42,430 nt of DNA from an uncultured SAR116 cluster alpha proteobacterium (GTDB lineage Bacteria; Pseudomonadota; Alphaproteobacteria; Puniceispirillales; Puniceispirillaceae), in assembly GCA_902578815.1 (NCBI GenBank), contig CACHEI010000017.1:1-42430 (forward strand), written 5' to 3'. Below, in pieces: positions 1-7,561 of the stretch (position 1 is the stretch's first letter; each line of letters opens with the position of its first letter). The position numbers and the translations under genes are program-made. The notes below the pieces were generated by a model that was not told the DNA's origin, made no database searches, and worked only from the letters and a program-made list of their open reading frames with translations.

Positions 1-365
1 TGCGTCCAATTGTCGTTAACATACAGATGATGGGCACAAAATGACTGTCTGAAAAACTCCAATTTCGGATGAAATACTCAAGGTAAAGGGTGGCGTGAAT
101 AACCTTTGCAAGTGGATTTTGGAAACCTAGAGAGAATAATTTACATTTGGCTTGGGGTCACAAAGTAATTCTAGGCTTATTTGATGTTGGGCGTTTCTCT
201 AGTTTTTGTTACCTACGCTAGATATTGGAGGTTGTTATTTTGATGTCAATTTTTGCTCACTCAACCGTAATTTTTGTTAACGCATGACAGTTGCAATCAG
301 TTTTTAATACAACCAAACTAATAATTGCGGTCTAGGTTTTGACTGTTCCATATAATGGGGAGTAA
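1..365. other. Non-coding leader region, no gene seen
   Basis: No open frame with a credible start or protein family was found here on either strand. The last bases (357-362, GGGGAG) are the ribosome binding site of the next gene. The rest is AT-rich and probably holds the promoter of the 366-2892 operon, but no convincing -35/-10 pair stands out. Confidence 0.5.
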
Positions 366-929
366 ATGATGAACTCGTATTCAGTTGAACAATATGTTTC
401 CGATATTCGGACTGCTGTTAGGGAGGAAAACTCAGATGCGGCCATCACGGCACGGATCAAGCCATTTGCCGGCCGATTAGCGGCAAATAAATCTTGGATC
501 AAAAGCAGTTATCGCGAGGTAGATGCTGAGCAGGGGTTTGGCTTACACCTTATACATGAAGAAGAAAATCACGAACTTGCTGTCTTTGTGATTTCTTGGG
601 CGCCTGAGCGGGGGTTAGGCCCACACAACCACAAGACTTGGGCGGTGGTTGCCACAATCGAAGGGCAGGAACGAGAAACTGGCTACCGACGGATTGATGA
701 TAAAAGCAAACCTGGGTTTGCTGATCTTAAAATTTCATACGAAGAAACGCTGTATCCGGGAACAGTGGTTTGCTGCATGCCCGAGGATATTCACAGTGTC
801 TGGAACAATGGTACTGGCATAGCGATGTCGCTTCATACCTATGGGCGACATCTTAATCATACTGGGCGTTCAATTTTTAATCTCGAAAACAAGACTGAGC
901 AACCGTGCATTGTGAAGGTAGAGAATTGA
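366..929 (+). CDS. Cupin thiol-dioxygenase-like metalloprotein (cysteine/3-mercaptopropionate dioxygenase relative)
   Basis: A 187-residue single-domain cupin of the predicted double-stranded beta-helix enzyme group related to cysteine dioxygenase and 3-mercaptopropionate dioxygenase. The iron-ligand pattern is visible: H87 and H89 in PHNHKTW, then H143 in the DIHSVWN segment, with the SLHTYG motif (H157) that is typical of the family. Known members use Fe(II) and O2 to turn a thiol into a sulfinate; the exact thiol cannot be read from sequence. The first ATG (366) is only 3 bases from the GGGGAG ribosome binding site, so the second ATG (369) may be used. The stop is 2 bases before the CoA-transferase start, so the two are surely co-transcribed. 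This suggests the product acid is then activated as a CoA ester. Family call firm, substrate inferred. Confidence 0.8.
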   Translation: MMNSYSVEQYVSDIRTAVREENSDAAITARIKPFAGRLAANKSWIKSSYREVDAEQGFGLHLIHEEENHELAVFVISWAPERGLGPHNHKTWAVVATIEGQERETGYRRIDDKSKPGFADLKISYEETLYPGTVVCCMPEDIHSVWNNGTGIAMSLHTYGRHLNHTGRSIFNLENKTEQPCIVKVEN

Positions 930-931
930 TT

Positions 932-2140
932 ATGCCGATCTCTCGGGACGCTGAGACTACGACTAAGCCGCTTGAGGGTGTCAGGGTTTTAGAATTCGGC
1001 CAGATAGCAGCGGGCCCGTTTGCAGGATCGCTTCTTGCGGATTTGGGTGCTGATGTTGTAAAGGTTGAGCGCCCAGATGGCGGTGACGCCTTCCGATCAT
1101 GGCCTCCGCTAACAACTGGACCTGATGGAGACGTTTTCAGTGAGAATTTTGCATCACTGAATCGCAACAAGCGATCGATTGTCGCTGATCTAAAAAATGC
1201 AACTGATGTGGCTGATCTGAAAAAATTGGCAGGCGCCTGTGATGTCGTAATAGAAAATTTTCGGCCAGGTGTACTTCCGCGGCTGGGGCTAGGCTATGAT
1301 GATATGAAGCAGCAGAATTTGGGTATTGTCTATTGCTCAATTTCTGGATTTGGCCAAAGTGGCCCAAAGGCGCAGATGGGTGCCTTTGACGTAACGGTGC
1401 AGGCATTTGCTGGTCTTATGAGTGTTACTGGCGAGACTGGTCGTATGCCGGTGAAATGCGGTGTACCCGTTGGTGATTTCTGCGCTGGTCTTTATGCTGG
1501 CTATACTATCCTTGCTCGTCTGATGGAAGCGCGGCAGACAGGACAGGGGGCATATATCGACTGTACAATGATTGGTGGGTTGATTGGGGTATCTGCCTTG
1601 CAGACCTCTGAATATTTTGGAACTGGTCGAAAGCAGCAGGCACTTGGTTCGGCGCATCCCAGAAATGCGCCCTATCAAGCATTTCGGGGCAGTGATGATT
1701 ATTTCGTAATTGCGGCCGGTAATGATGGTCTGTGGGCAGATGTTGCGATGGCAGTAGGTTTGCCACATCTTATTGATGATCCACGGTTTGCCACGCAGCT
1801 GTTGAGAGCCGAGAATCAGCAGGTGCTGGCTCAGTTGTTGCAACCAGAATTTGAGATGAAGACAAGTGCCTATTGGTTGGAAGAGATGGAACGGCGCGGT
1901 GTCCCCTGTGCACCGATCAACTCTTATCCGGATATGCTGGAAGACGAGCAGATCAGCCACATGGGTTTGGTCCACCCGTTACAATTGCCAAATGGCGTTG
2001 AAACCAGAACCACCGCTTTTCCGATTGCCATGACTGGTTTTGAGTTTGATATTTATCGACCGCCACCGCAGCTGGGTGCGCATCAACAAGATGTTAAAGA
2101 TGAATGGTTGGCGGAACCTGACAAGGGGTCTGATAGATGA
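932..2140 (+). CDS. Class III CoA-transferase (CaiB/BaiF family)
   Basis: About 402 residues, the usual length for formyl-CoA/carnitine-type CoA-transferases. The N-terminal segment (LEGVRVLEFGQIAAGPFAG) and the DLGADVVKVE motif are characteristic. The catalytic aspartate is the D in GVPVGDFCAG (about residue 182 from this start), which forms the aspartyl-CoA anhydride in known members. The frame opens earlier at a GTG (905), but the ATG at 932 matches the family N-terminus, has GAAGGTAGAG upstream and leaves a 2-base gap to the cupin stop. The gene overlaps the following crotonase by 4 bases (ATGA). The enzyme should move CoA from a donor such as succinyl-CoA to a carboxylate in the cytoplasm. 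A 3-sulfinopropionate or a carnitine-like acid are both reasonable; neither is proved. Confidence 0.9.
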   Translation: MPISRDAETTTKPLEGVRVLEFGQIAAGPFAGSLLADLGADVVKVERPDGGDAFRSWPPLTTGPDGDVFSENFASLNRNKRSIVADLKNATDVADLKKLAGACDVVIENFRPGVLPRLGLGYDDMKQQNLGIVYCSISGFGQSGPKAQMGAFDVTVQAFAGLMSVTGETGRMPVKCGVPVGDFCAGLYAGYTILARLMEARQTGQGAYIDCTMIGGLIGVSALQTSEYFGTGRKQQALGSAHPRNAPYQAFRGSDDYFVIAAGNDGLWADVAMAVGLPHLIDDPRFATQLLRAENQQVLAQLLQPEFEMKTSAYWLEEMERRGVPCAPINSYPDMLEDEQISHMGLVHPLQLPNGVETRTTAFPIAMTGFEFDIYRPPPQLGAHQQDVKDEWLAEPDKGSDR

Positions 2141-2892
2141 GCCTGGTCATTTGTTCAATCGAGGGGTCATTGGCCAGGGTTACGCTGAACCGGCCGGAAA
2201 AGCTGAACGCGTTTAACGTTGAATTAGTTGAAGAATTGATGGTAGCCGTGTCAGAGGCTGTCGCTTCAGGGGCACGCTTGGTGGTGTTCCAGGCTGAAGG
2301 CAAAGGCTTTTCCGGTGGCCTTGACCTTAGTGATATTGACCAGTCGAGCGATGGTGAGTTGCTGCTGCGTTTGGTGCGTGTTGAGCTTCTATTGCAGGCT
2401 GTTTACCACGCCCCGATTGCTACGCTGGCATTTGTTCATGGATCCTGTTACGGGGCTGCGGCCGAGTTGGTGGCATCTTGTCAGTGGCGTATTGCGACAG
2501 CAGACGCTATTTTTCGTATGCCGGGCCCGCGCTTTGGAGTGGTTCTGGGATCACGTAGGCTGACAGATTTAGTTGGCGAGGATGCTTTTCGCAGACTTGT
2601 GCTGCAAGACAGTCCATTTAGCGCGCAGGATGGGTTTGCCGAAGGATATCTGACCAGGATCGCAGAAACATCTGCATGGATGGATATTGAAAGCCGCATA
2701 TTGACCGACGTTAGTTCCATTGATGCTGGGACTTATGCTGGCATCCTGTCACAACAGCGCCGCGATCTGCGCGACTCTGATCTTGCGGCGCTGGTGCGTT
2801 CTGGATCTGAGGGTTCGCTAAAAACAAATATCCTGTCACATCTGCGCCATGTAGCCGCCCAACGTCAAGCTTCTTCAAAAAAAAAGGCCTGA
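2137..2892 (+). CDS. Enoyl-CoA hydratase/isomerase family protein with altered active site
   Basis: A 251-residue crotonase-fold protein. The N-terminal ARVTLNRPEKLNAF segment and the oxyanion-hole segments KGFSGGLDL and HGSCYGAAAELVASC are clear. The first catalytic glutamate position of classical hydratases appears kept (E in GAAAELV). The second, normally in a QPE motif, falls in RMPGPRFGVVLG and is replaced by P or R, so simple hydratase chemistry is doubtful; isomerase, lyase or thioesterase roles are possible. The C-terminus ends in a lysine-rich tail (SSKKKA). It starts within the stop of the CoA-transferase (ATGA overlap), so the two proteins are translationally coupled and probably act on the same acyl-CoA. 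A terminator follows at 3049. Confidence 0.85.
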   Translation: MSLVICSIEGSLARVTLNRPEKLNAFNVELVEELMVAVSEAVASGARLVVFQAEGKGFSGGLDLSDIDQSSDGELLLRLVRVELLLQAVYHAPIATLAFVHGSCYGAAAELVASCQWRIATADAIFRMPGPRFGVVLGSRRLTDLVGEDAFRRLVLQDSPFSAQDGFAEGYLTRIAETSAWMDIESRILTDVSSIDAGTYAGILSQQRRDLRDSDLAALVRSGSEGSLKTNILSHLRHVAAQRQASSKKKA

Positions 2893-3507
2893 GTAACGGA
2901 CCGATATTTGACAGACAAAGAACGAGTCGAACACATGGGAGATTCGATATTAGTATAGGTTTATCCACTCCAAATGCGTGGATGCAAGCCCAAAAGGCTA
3001 GGGCTAGCAGAGATTGAAAATATTTTCCATATTTTTCCTCTTAAACTCGGGCTGGCTTTGGCCAGTCCTTTTTGACAAGTTTTTGGGTTGGGATTGACCC
3101 TATGGATACCAAGCATCTCAATATTGAACTCCTCACCATCGTTGCTGATGGATGCAACAAGCATCCAGCATACAGATAGCTTCGGCCAGTGACTGGTAGG
3201 TGTAAGCCCTTCGCTAGAATGTAGCAGGCAAGGCTGAAACTTTGGAAGTTAGAACACTGAAATACATTTTTTGAATATACTAGTTTTTGGTTTTTTATGA
3301 CACCTTGAGTACTATTTAAGCCTAGTAATAACTGTCTGAGGATTATGGTTGGCTCTCAAGGTTTCCGCCTTCAGAGCCTTCGAAATCTTCAGTTCATTAA
3401 TTCAATGATCTTCACAATCGAGATGTTGCAATTGTCGGCTGAAAAATAATTCTTCAAAATAAAAGTTATTACTCTTTAGGCGCCGGAAATTTTTGAGGGA
3501 ATGCTGA
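2893..3507. other. Intergenic region with a terminator, otherwise no gene
   Basis: About 615 bases without a believable gene. The short frames here have no family resemblance or ribosome binding site. It holds the terminator at 3049-3073 and presumably the promoter for the hydratase at 3508, whose ribosome binding site is GAGGGA at 3495-3500. Confidence 0.5.
3049..3073 (+). terminator. Rho-independent terminator of the cupin/CoA-transferase/crotonase operon
   Basis: An 8-bp stem (GGGCTGGC with GCCAGTCC, one G-U pair) closes a 4-base TTTG loop and is followed directly by five T. Only the plus strand has the T-run. It lies 157 bases after the crotonase stop. Confidence 0.75.
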
Positions 3508-4350
3508 ATGACCACTGATTTTAAATTTTTAACGGTTGCGCGCGACGGCCGTGTGGCAACGGTGACTATCGATAATCCGCCAGTTAATGTCATAACGACG
3601 GCCTTGCTGGCGGAATTGGATGACTTGTCAGTGATGCTCAAGCAGGACTCCGATTTGACTGTGGTAGTGATGCGCAGCGCCGATCCAGATTTCTTTCTGT
3701 CCCATTTCGATGTTAGCGCAATTTTGGAACGGTCGACAGCCGGAGTTGCCCAGCGTGACGCCCAAATCAAGCCAATGCATAGTTTGTGTGAGCGGTTTCG
3801 TACCATGAATAAAATTGTTATCGGTCAAATTGAGGGGCGGATCGGTGGCGGTGGTAGTGAATTGGCGGCTAATTTTGATATGCGCTTCGGGGTTCGCGGC
3901 AAGACCTGCATCAACCAAATGGAGGTGCCCCTTGGTATCATGCCGGGTGGAACAGGCACCCAGCGTTTGCCCCGTTTGATCGGTCATGGCCGCGCTATGG
4001 AGTTAATCTTAAGCGGTGATGATTTGGATGCTGAAACTGCTGAAAGGTGGGGCTATCTAAATAGGATTTTCGCACCCGAAGCGATCACGCCTTATGTCAC
4101 TAATTTGGCGCGCCGAATTGCTTCTTTTCCACCTACCGCGGTGCGGGTTGCTAAGGAAAGTGTCAACAATTCGGAGAAACCTTGGCTTGAGGGGTTGTTG
4201 GAAGAGGCTTATTTATTTGAGGGCCTGCTGCGCACTGAGGCTGCGCGGCACAATATGCAACGCTTTCTGGAAATTGGTGGACAAACCCGGGAGGGAGAAA
4301 ACCGGATGAACGAAATTTGCGCGGCTCTCGGTTTATCCGATACCCCTTGA
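3508..4350 (+). CDS. Enoyl-CoA hydratase (crotonase family)
   Basis: A 280-residue crotonase with both catalytic glutamates of true hydratases: E in GGGGSELAAN and E in NQMEVPLGIMPGGTGTQRL. The N-terminal VATVTIDNPPVNVI segment is typical. It should hydrate a 2-enoyl-CoA in a beta-oxidation-like route. The ATG at 3508 has GAGGGA seven bases upstream. It stands alone, with a terminator before it and a long gene-poor region after it. The C-terminal part (LLRTEAARHNMQRFLEIGGQ) resembles the tail of hydratases annotated as EchA-like in proteobacteria. The substrate cannot be told. Confidence 0.9.
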   Translation: MTTDFKFLTVARDGRVATVTIDNPPVNVITTALLAELDDLSVMLKQDSDLTVVVMRSADPDFFLSHFDVSAILERSTAGVAQRDAQIKPMHSLCERFRTMNKIVIGQIEGRIGGGGSELAANFDMRFGVRGKTCINQMEVPLGIMPGGTGTQRLPRLIGHGRAMELILSGDDLDAETAERWGYLNRIFAPEAITPYVTNLARRIASFPPTAVRVAKESVNNSEKPWLEGLLEEAYLFEGLLRTEAARHNMQRFLEIGGQTREGENRMNEICAALGLSDTP

Positions 4351-5209
4351 TTGCTAGAATTTCCTCTAGAGATCGCCGGTGCCGCTGAAAAAGCGGTGAC
4401 GCGCTTAATGGCCAACCTGCACTTTTCAAGCTTATTAATCAGAATGACGAGGTCTTAACAAGTTGGGTTCGAGTCGTTGAAAAAAAACTATTGCAAAATT
4501 TTAGATTAACAACCCACAAAGGCCTTTGATGCACGCAACATTACTTAATTATCCTGACCTTTCCAATCGAAAGATGATCTGGGCTAGCAACCAGCATCGT
4601 TAGATTCGGTTCGTGGAGTGTGGTGCTCGGACCATGGCCCTCAAACCTCGGAACTGGCTTCGGGGAGGGTTGCGGGTAACGTTTTGATAGTTAGTCACGA
4701 GTGGGGGAATCATAAGCTATTGAAATAGCAATATTCATTCACAAACTCGCGCACGGATTAGATATCAAACCTCTCCCAGAGCGTGGCATTTTCAAAGTTT
4801 CAAGGTCCGTGGACCGTGTTTCAACTGACTTTGTCCATCGTTTTAATGTTCTTTAGCAGAAGCTTTTATTTCTATTGTGTTTTTAGGTCTTTAGTATATC
4901 TCTGCAAACACAACAGCACACACTACTTCTCTAGCGCTATTCCTCCAGATCTTGGCTAACGCTTCTCAAAGCGGAGGATGGAAGTTTATCTTTGTAAAAA
5001 ATAAGATTTTAAGTTCTCCAGATATGCTTTTAGCCTTTCTGAAAGTATTGAGCGCTAGTGGAACAGCCTTAGCATGGAAATTTTCCATGCGACGACGCTT
5101 CGCTTTCCGGATTTGAGCTAGATTCTATTGAGGATACGAAGGCTTAGAAAAAGATAGTGGATAAAACTAGCGTGAATTTTCTCTAAAAAAATCAGGTGAT
5201 TTTCTTTGC
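4351..5209. other. Gene-poor region, no coding signal recognised
   Basis: About 860 bases with no credible frame on either strand and no recognisable remnant of a gene. It holds small inverted repeats: CCGCT/AGCGG around 4384-4398 without a T-run, and a perfect 9-bp dyad at 5072-5090. A promoter or small RNA cannot be excluded. Confidence 0.45.
5072..5090. repeat. Perfect 9-bp inverted repeat
   Basis: GCATGGAAA and TTTCCATGC flank a single T, a 19-base dyad inside an otherwise featureless region. No T-run follows on either strand, so it fits a dimeric-protein operator better than a terminator. No gene starts close by, so its role is open. Confidence 0.45.
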
Positions 5210-5395
5210 TTAACTAGTTAATTTATTATCTGATTTTATTTTTTTTTTCACCCCATCCACCATCTCATCCAAGTGCATGTAAAGGGCGTCGTAATCTGAA
5301 ACCTCAGAAATCCATTCTGCGACTGCGTGGTGATACTCTTTTGGAAAGTAGCTATACAAAGTTTTTTCCACTGGAGTTTTAAACTGTTCTTGCAT
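5210..5395 (-). CDS. Small hypothetical protein (61 aa)
   Basis: A short frame encoding a soluble, charged, probably helical protein with aromatic residues in the first half and a lysine-rich C-terminus (KKKIKSDNK). No family is recognised. The ribosome binding site is weak (AGGA about 15 bases before the ATG), and a terminator-like hairpin ends about 25 bases upstream on the same strand, so it would need a promoter overlapping that hairpin. It could be a real small gene or a chance frame. Confidence 0.35.
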   Translation of the reverse strand: MQEQFKTPVEKTLYSYFPKEYHHAVAEWISEVSDYDALYMHLDEMVDGVKKKIKSDNKLTS

Positions 5396-5420
5396 AATAG
5401 AAATTAGAGTCCTGGAATAT

Positions 5421-5490
5421 CAAAAAAATGACTGTGGCCATTGTAATTCTGTAAAGAGATTTGCGCCTCTTTTGAATTTTGCAATGGCCA
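5421..5490 (-). terminator. Long hairpin with T-run, probable terminator of the OsmC gene
   Basis: Three nested paired segments: TGGCCATTG (5435-5443) with CAATGGCCA (5482-5490), AATTC (5445-5449) with GAATT (5474-5478), and AAAGAG (5453-5458) with CTCTTT (5467-5472) around an 8-base loop. On the minus strand the stem is followed within six bases by seven T (complement of 5422-5428). It lies about 150 bases after the OsmC stop. It could instead be a structured leader of the small frame at 5210-5395. Confidence 0.5.
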
Positions 5491-5644
5491 GTTAGCATCA
5501 AAACATAACCGCTAAAGAAAATAAATATCCAAGCATTAAGCTTAGTTTAGACGTTTTTATTTTTGCAGACTAAATAGTTTCCATGACGTGTGCCTAAAGA
5601 ATTTTTGAAGCCAAGCGGTAATCCACAAAATTATCAACAATACA

Positions 5645-6148
5645 TTAGCTCTTTTTTACATTTAGATTAACTGGAACCGGGCGTGTGATATCGTCGAGAG
5701 CTGGACAGTGTTTTTCAACTACAGATTGTAGGGAAAGTAAAGTTTCCATGGAAGCGGGAGACTCAATTAAAACCTCACCCCAAATTTTTGTGAACCCAGC
5801 TGGCACCATCTCGTCCATTGCCATAAATCCTTGTAAATCTTGCTCACCCCACAAGCGAACGGCGATCTTGTTAATTTTCACTCCCATGTCTTCTGCAAAA
5901 ATTCGCCAAGTTGTTTCTTGACAAGCTGCGACCGCGGCTAAAACGAGTTCACTAGGCTTAGGTCCCTTGTTTTGACCGTTAAAGCCGAAGGGTTGATCGG
6001 ATGATAAAGAATGTTGTCGCATAGATATTTTTGTGTGGAAACCTCCCTGATTCTCACTTTCAATAGCAACTGTTATGGGGTTAGTTATTGATCCATTCCT
6101 AATTCCTTCTTGAGTTTTCCTTAATAAGCTTGGCCGTTCATTTTTCAT
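5645..6148 (-). CDS. OsmC/Ohr-family thiol peroxidase-like protein
   Basis: A 167-residue OsmC-fold protein. The family signature GPKPSELVLAAVAACQET contains the first redox cysteine (C76), and the second is C148 in VEKHCPALD. Members use this pair to reduce organic hydroperoxides with lipoyl or low-molecular-weight thiols as partner; some OsmC relatives are detoxification or carrier-like proteins of unknown substrate. The ATG has an excellent GGAGGA five bases upstream, which settles the start. It is transcribed divergently from the dehydrogenase at 6315, with 166 bases between them for shared regulation. A terminator-like hairpin lies downstream. Confidence 0.88.
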   Translation of the reverse strand: MKNERPSLLRKTQEGIRNGSITNPITVAIESENQGGFHTKISMRQHSLSSDQPFGFNGQNKGPKPSELVLAAVAACQETTWRIFAEDMGVKINKIAVRLWGEQDLQGFMAMDEMVPAGFTKIWGEVLIESPASMETLLSLQSVVEKHCPALDDITRPVPVNLNVKKS

Positions 6149-6245
6149 TTTTCCTCCATTTGCATGCTAATGCGAAACTTCGATGTTACCACCTGTAAAA
6201 CCTTTTCTGCCGTTTTGGATAAATTTTTGTTTTATCTCCGAATTA

Positions 6246-6277
6246 TTGATGGGGTTTAAGTTATTCTTTCATATAAT
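6246..6277 (+). promoter_or_regulatory. Possible promoter of the sulfolactaldehyde-reductase-like gene
   Basis: A perfect TATAAT sits at 6272-6277, 37 bases before the ATG at 6315. The nearest -35-like TTGATG (6246-6251) is 20 bases away, longer than ideal, so only the -10 is persuasive. Confidence 0.3.
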
Positions 6278-6314
6278 ATCCAGATAATCTTAGAGGACTA
6301 GAGGCAATATCAAA

Positions 6315-7202
6315 ATGGCAAAAATCGGATTTATAGGGCTAGGGCAAATGGGCAGCGCAATGTGCCCGAACCTAATTGATAGTGGTCACAGTTTACAGGT
6401 GTTTGACATTTCTAAAAGTGCAGCAGACTCCATTGGAAATTTGGGTGCTGAAGTCTCTAGCACGCCCAAAGAAGCAGCCCATAATTGCGAAGTAATTTTT
6501 ACGATTTTGCCTGTTGGGTCTATTGTTGAAGATGTGGTCTTTGGTCCTGACGGAATTTCTGAGGGTATGGCGGATAGCGCTATATTTGTTGAAATGAGTA
6601 CTATTCTTCCCGACGAGACACGGTCTATTGGCAAGCGGCTAGCTGAGCGAGGTTTGTCGATGGTTGACGCACCTGTGGGCAGAACTTCTGCCCACGCAGT
6701 TAACCGAAAATCAACCTTTATGGTGGGTGGTACAAAGGATGACTTTAATCGTGTTTTACCTTTTCTAGAATGTATGGGAGAAGCAGTTACATATTGTGGT
6801 GAGTTAGGGTCTGGAGCCACTGTAAAATTAGTGAATAACTACATTGCTGCAGTATCAAATCTTGTCAACGCTGAAGGTCTAGCACTTGGGTTAAGTGCGG
6901 GTGTCAGCGAAGAAATAATGGTCGAAGTGATTTCTAAAACACCAGCCGGGTTGGGCCATATCACGACGACATGGCCAAAAAAAGCATTAGTAGACGACGA
7001 CACACCTGCATTTATGCTTGATTTAGCGCGTAAAGATATTGGGTTAGCATTAGCAGCTGGCTCCACCTCAGAGGTGTCGCTTGCGACTGGGACAGTTGCG
7101 CATGAGGTATATAGCACGGCAAGCGCAGCAGGCCGGGGTCGTCAAGATTGGACTACAGGAATATATCGAACTGTAAAAAAACTCTCAAAAATAGTTGATT
7201 AG
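6315..7202 (+). CDS. Sulfolactaldehyde reductase-like beta-hydroxyacid dehydrogenase (YihU type)
   Basis: A 295-residue NAD(P)-dependent beta-hydroxyacid dehydrogenase: the Rossmann motif GFIGLGQMG is at the N-terminus and the catalytic lysine is K171 in VKLVNNY. In place of the common PVSGG substrate motif it has DAPVGRTSAHA, with arginine at residue 123. From memory, GRTS with Arg123 is the sulfonate-binding signature of E. coli YihU. Further YihU-like stretches are GHITTTWP, the PAFMLDLARKDIG segment and AAGRGRQDW near the end. The expected reaction is interconversion of a short sulfonated aldehyde or hydroxy compound (sulfolactaldehyde/2,3-dihydroxypropanesulfonate or similar). No other sulfoglycolysis gene is in the window. 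The family is certain, the sulfonate substrate likely. Confidence 0.88.
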   Translation: MAKIGFIGLGQMGSAMCPNLIDSGHSLQVFDISKSAADSIGNLGAEVSSTPKEAAHNCEVIFTILPVGSIVEDVVFGPDGISEGMADSAIFVEMSTILPDETRSIGKRLAERGLSMVDAPVGRTSAHAVNRKSTFMVGGTKDDFNRVLPFLECMGEAVTYCGELGSGATVKLVNNYIAAVSNLVNAEGLALGLSAGVSEEIMVEVISKTPAGLGHITTTWPKKALVDDDTPAFMLDLARKDIGLALAAGSTSEVSLATGTVAHEVYSTASAAGRGRQDWTTGIYRTVKKLSKIVD

Positions 7203-7561
7203 GTATAGAAGACCCGTGTCGTTGTGTAGTTCGCATCCCGAGCCAATGTCGTTACGATGTTCTTGAGGTTGTTTGGTTACTTAATCTGAAAAATGGTATC
7301 AGCCACTCTAATTTATTGCCCATACACAAATCCACACATCATTAATTTTTACCGGTATATACGAAAATTACCTGCGTTTTATGGTTTTTGTTTGGTAATT
7401 TGCATTACAGGTTTATGCCCGAAATCAGGTAAAATAGCCTGCCGGTTATTTTTCTTTAGATTTGCTTATAGAAAGATCACGATTTCTACTCTAACACCAA
7501 GGTGCCAGGTTCGATATTTTAATGATGGTACAGGAATTTATCGGTTGAGAAAGAGATAACG
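7203..7561. other. Intergenic region, no convincing gene
   Basis: About 360 bases. An 88-codon frame (7293-7559) runs up to the next start, but its cysteine- and aromatic-rich product resembles no family and it lacks a ribosome binding site. The region more likely holds the promoter and leader of the dioxygenase gene. Confidence 0.45.

Noticed and set aside
1337..1975. A 212-codon minus-strand frame
   Set aside because: It lies antisense inside the CoA-transferase gene, and its product is a low-complexity His/Ser/Thr-rich string with no family pattern.
2961..3164. A 67-codon minus-strand frame
   Set aside because: It spans the terminator at 3049-3073 and shows no family resemblance or ribosome binding site.
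7293..7559. An 88-codon frame just before the TauD-type gene
   Set aside because: No ribosome binding site, no family pattern, and a composition typical of translated non-coding AT-rich DNA.
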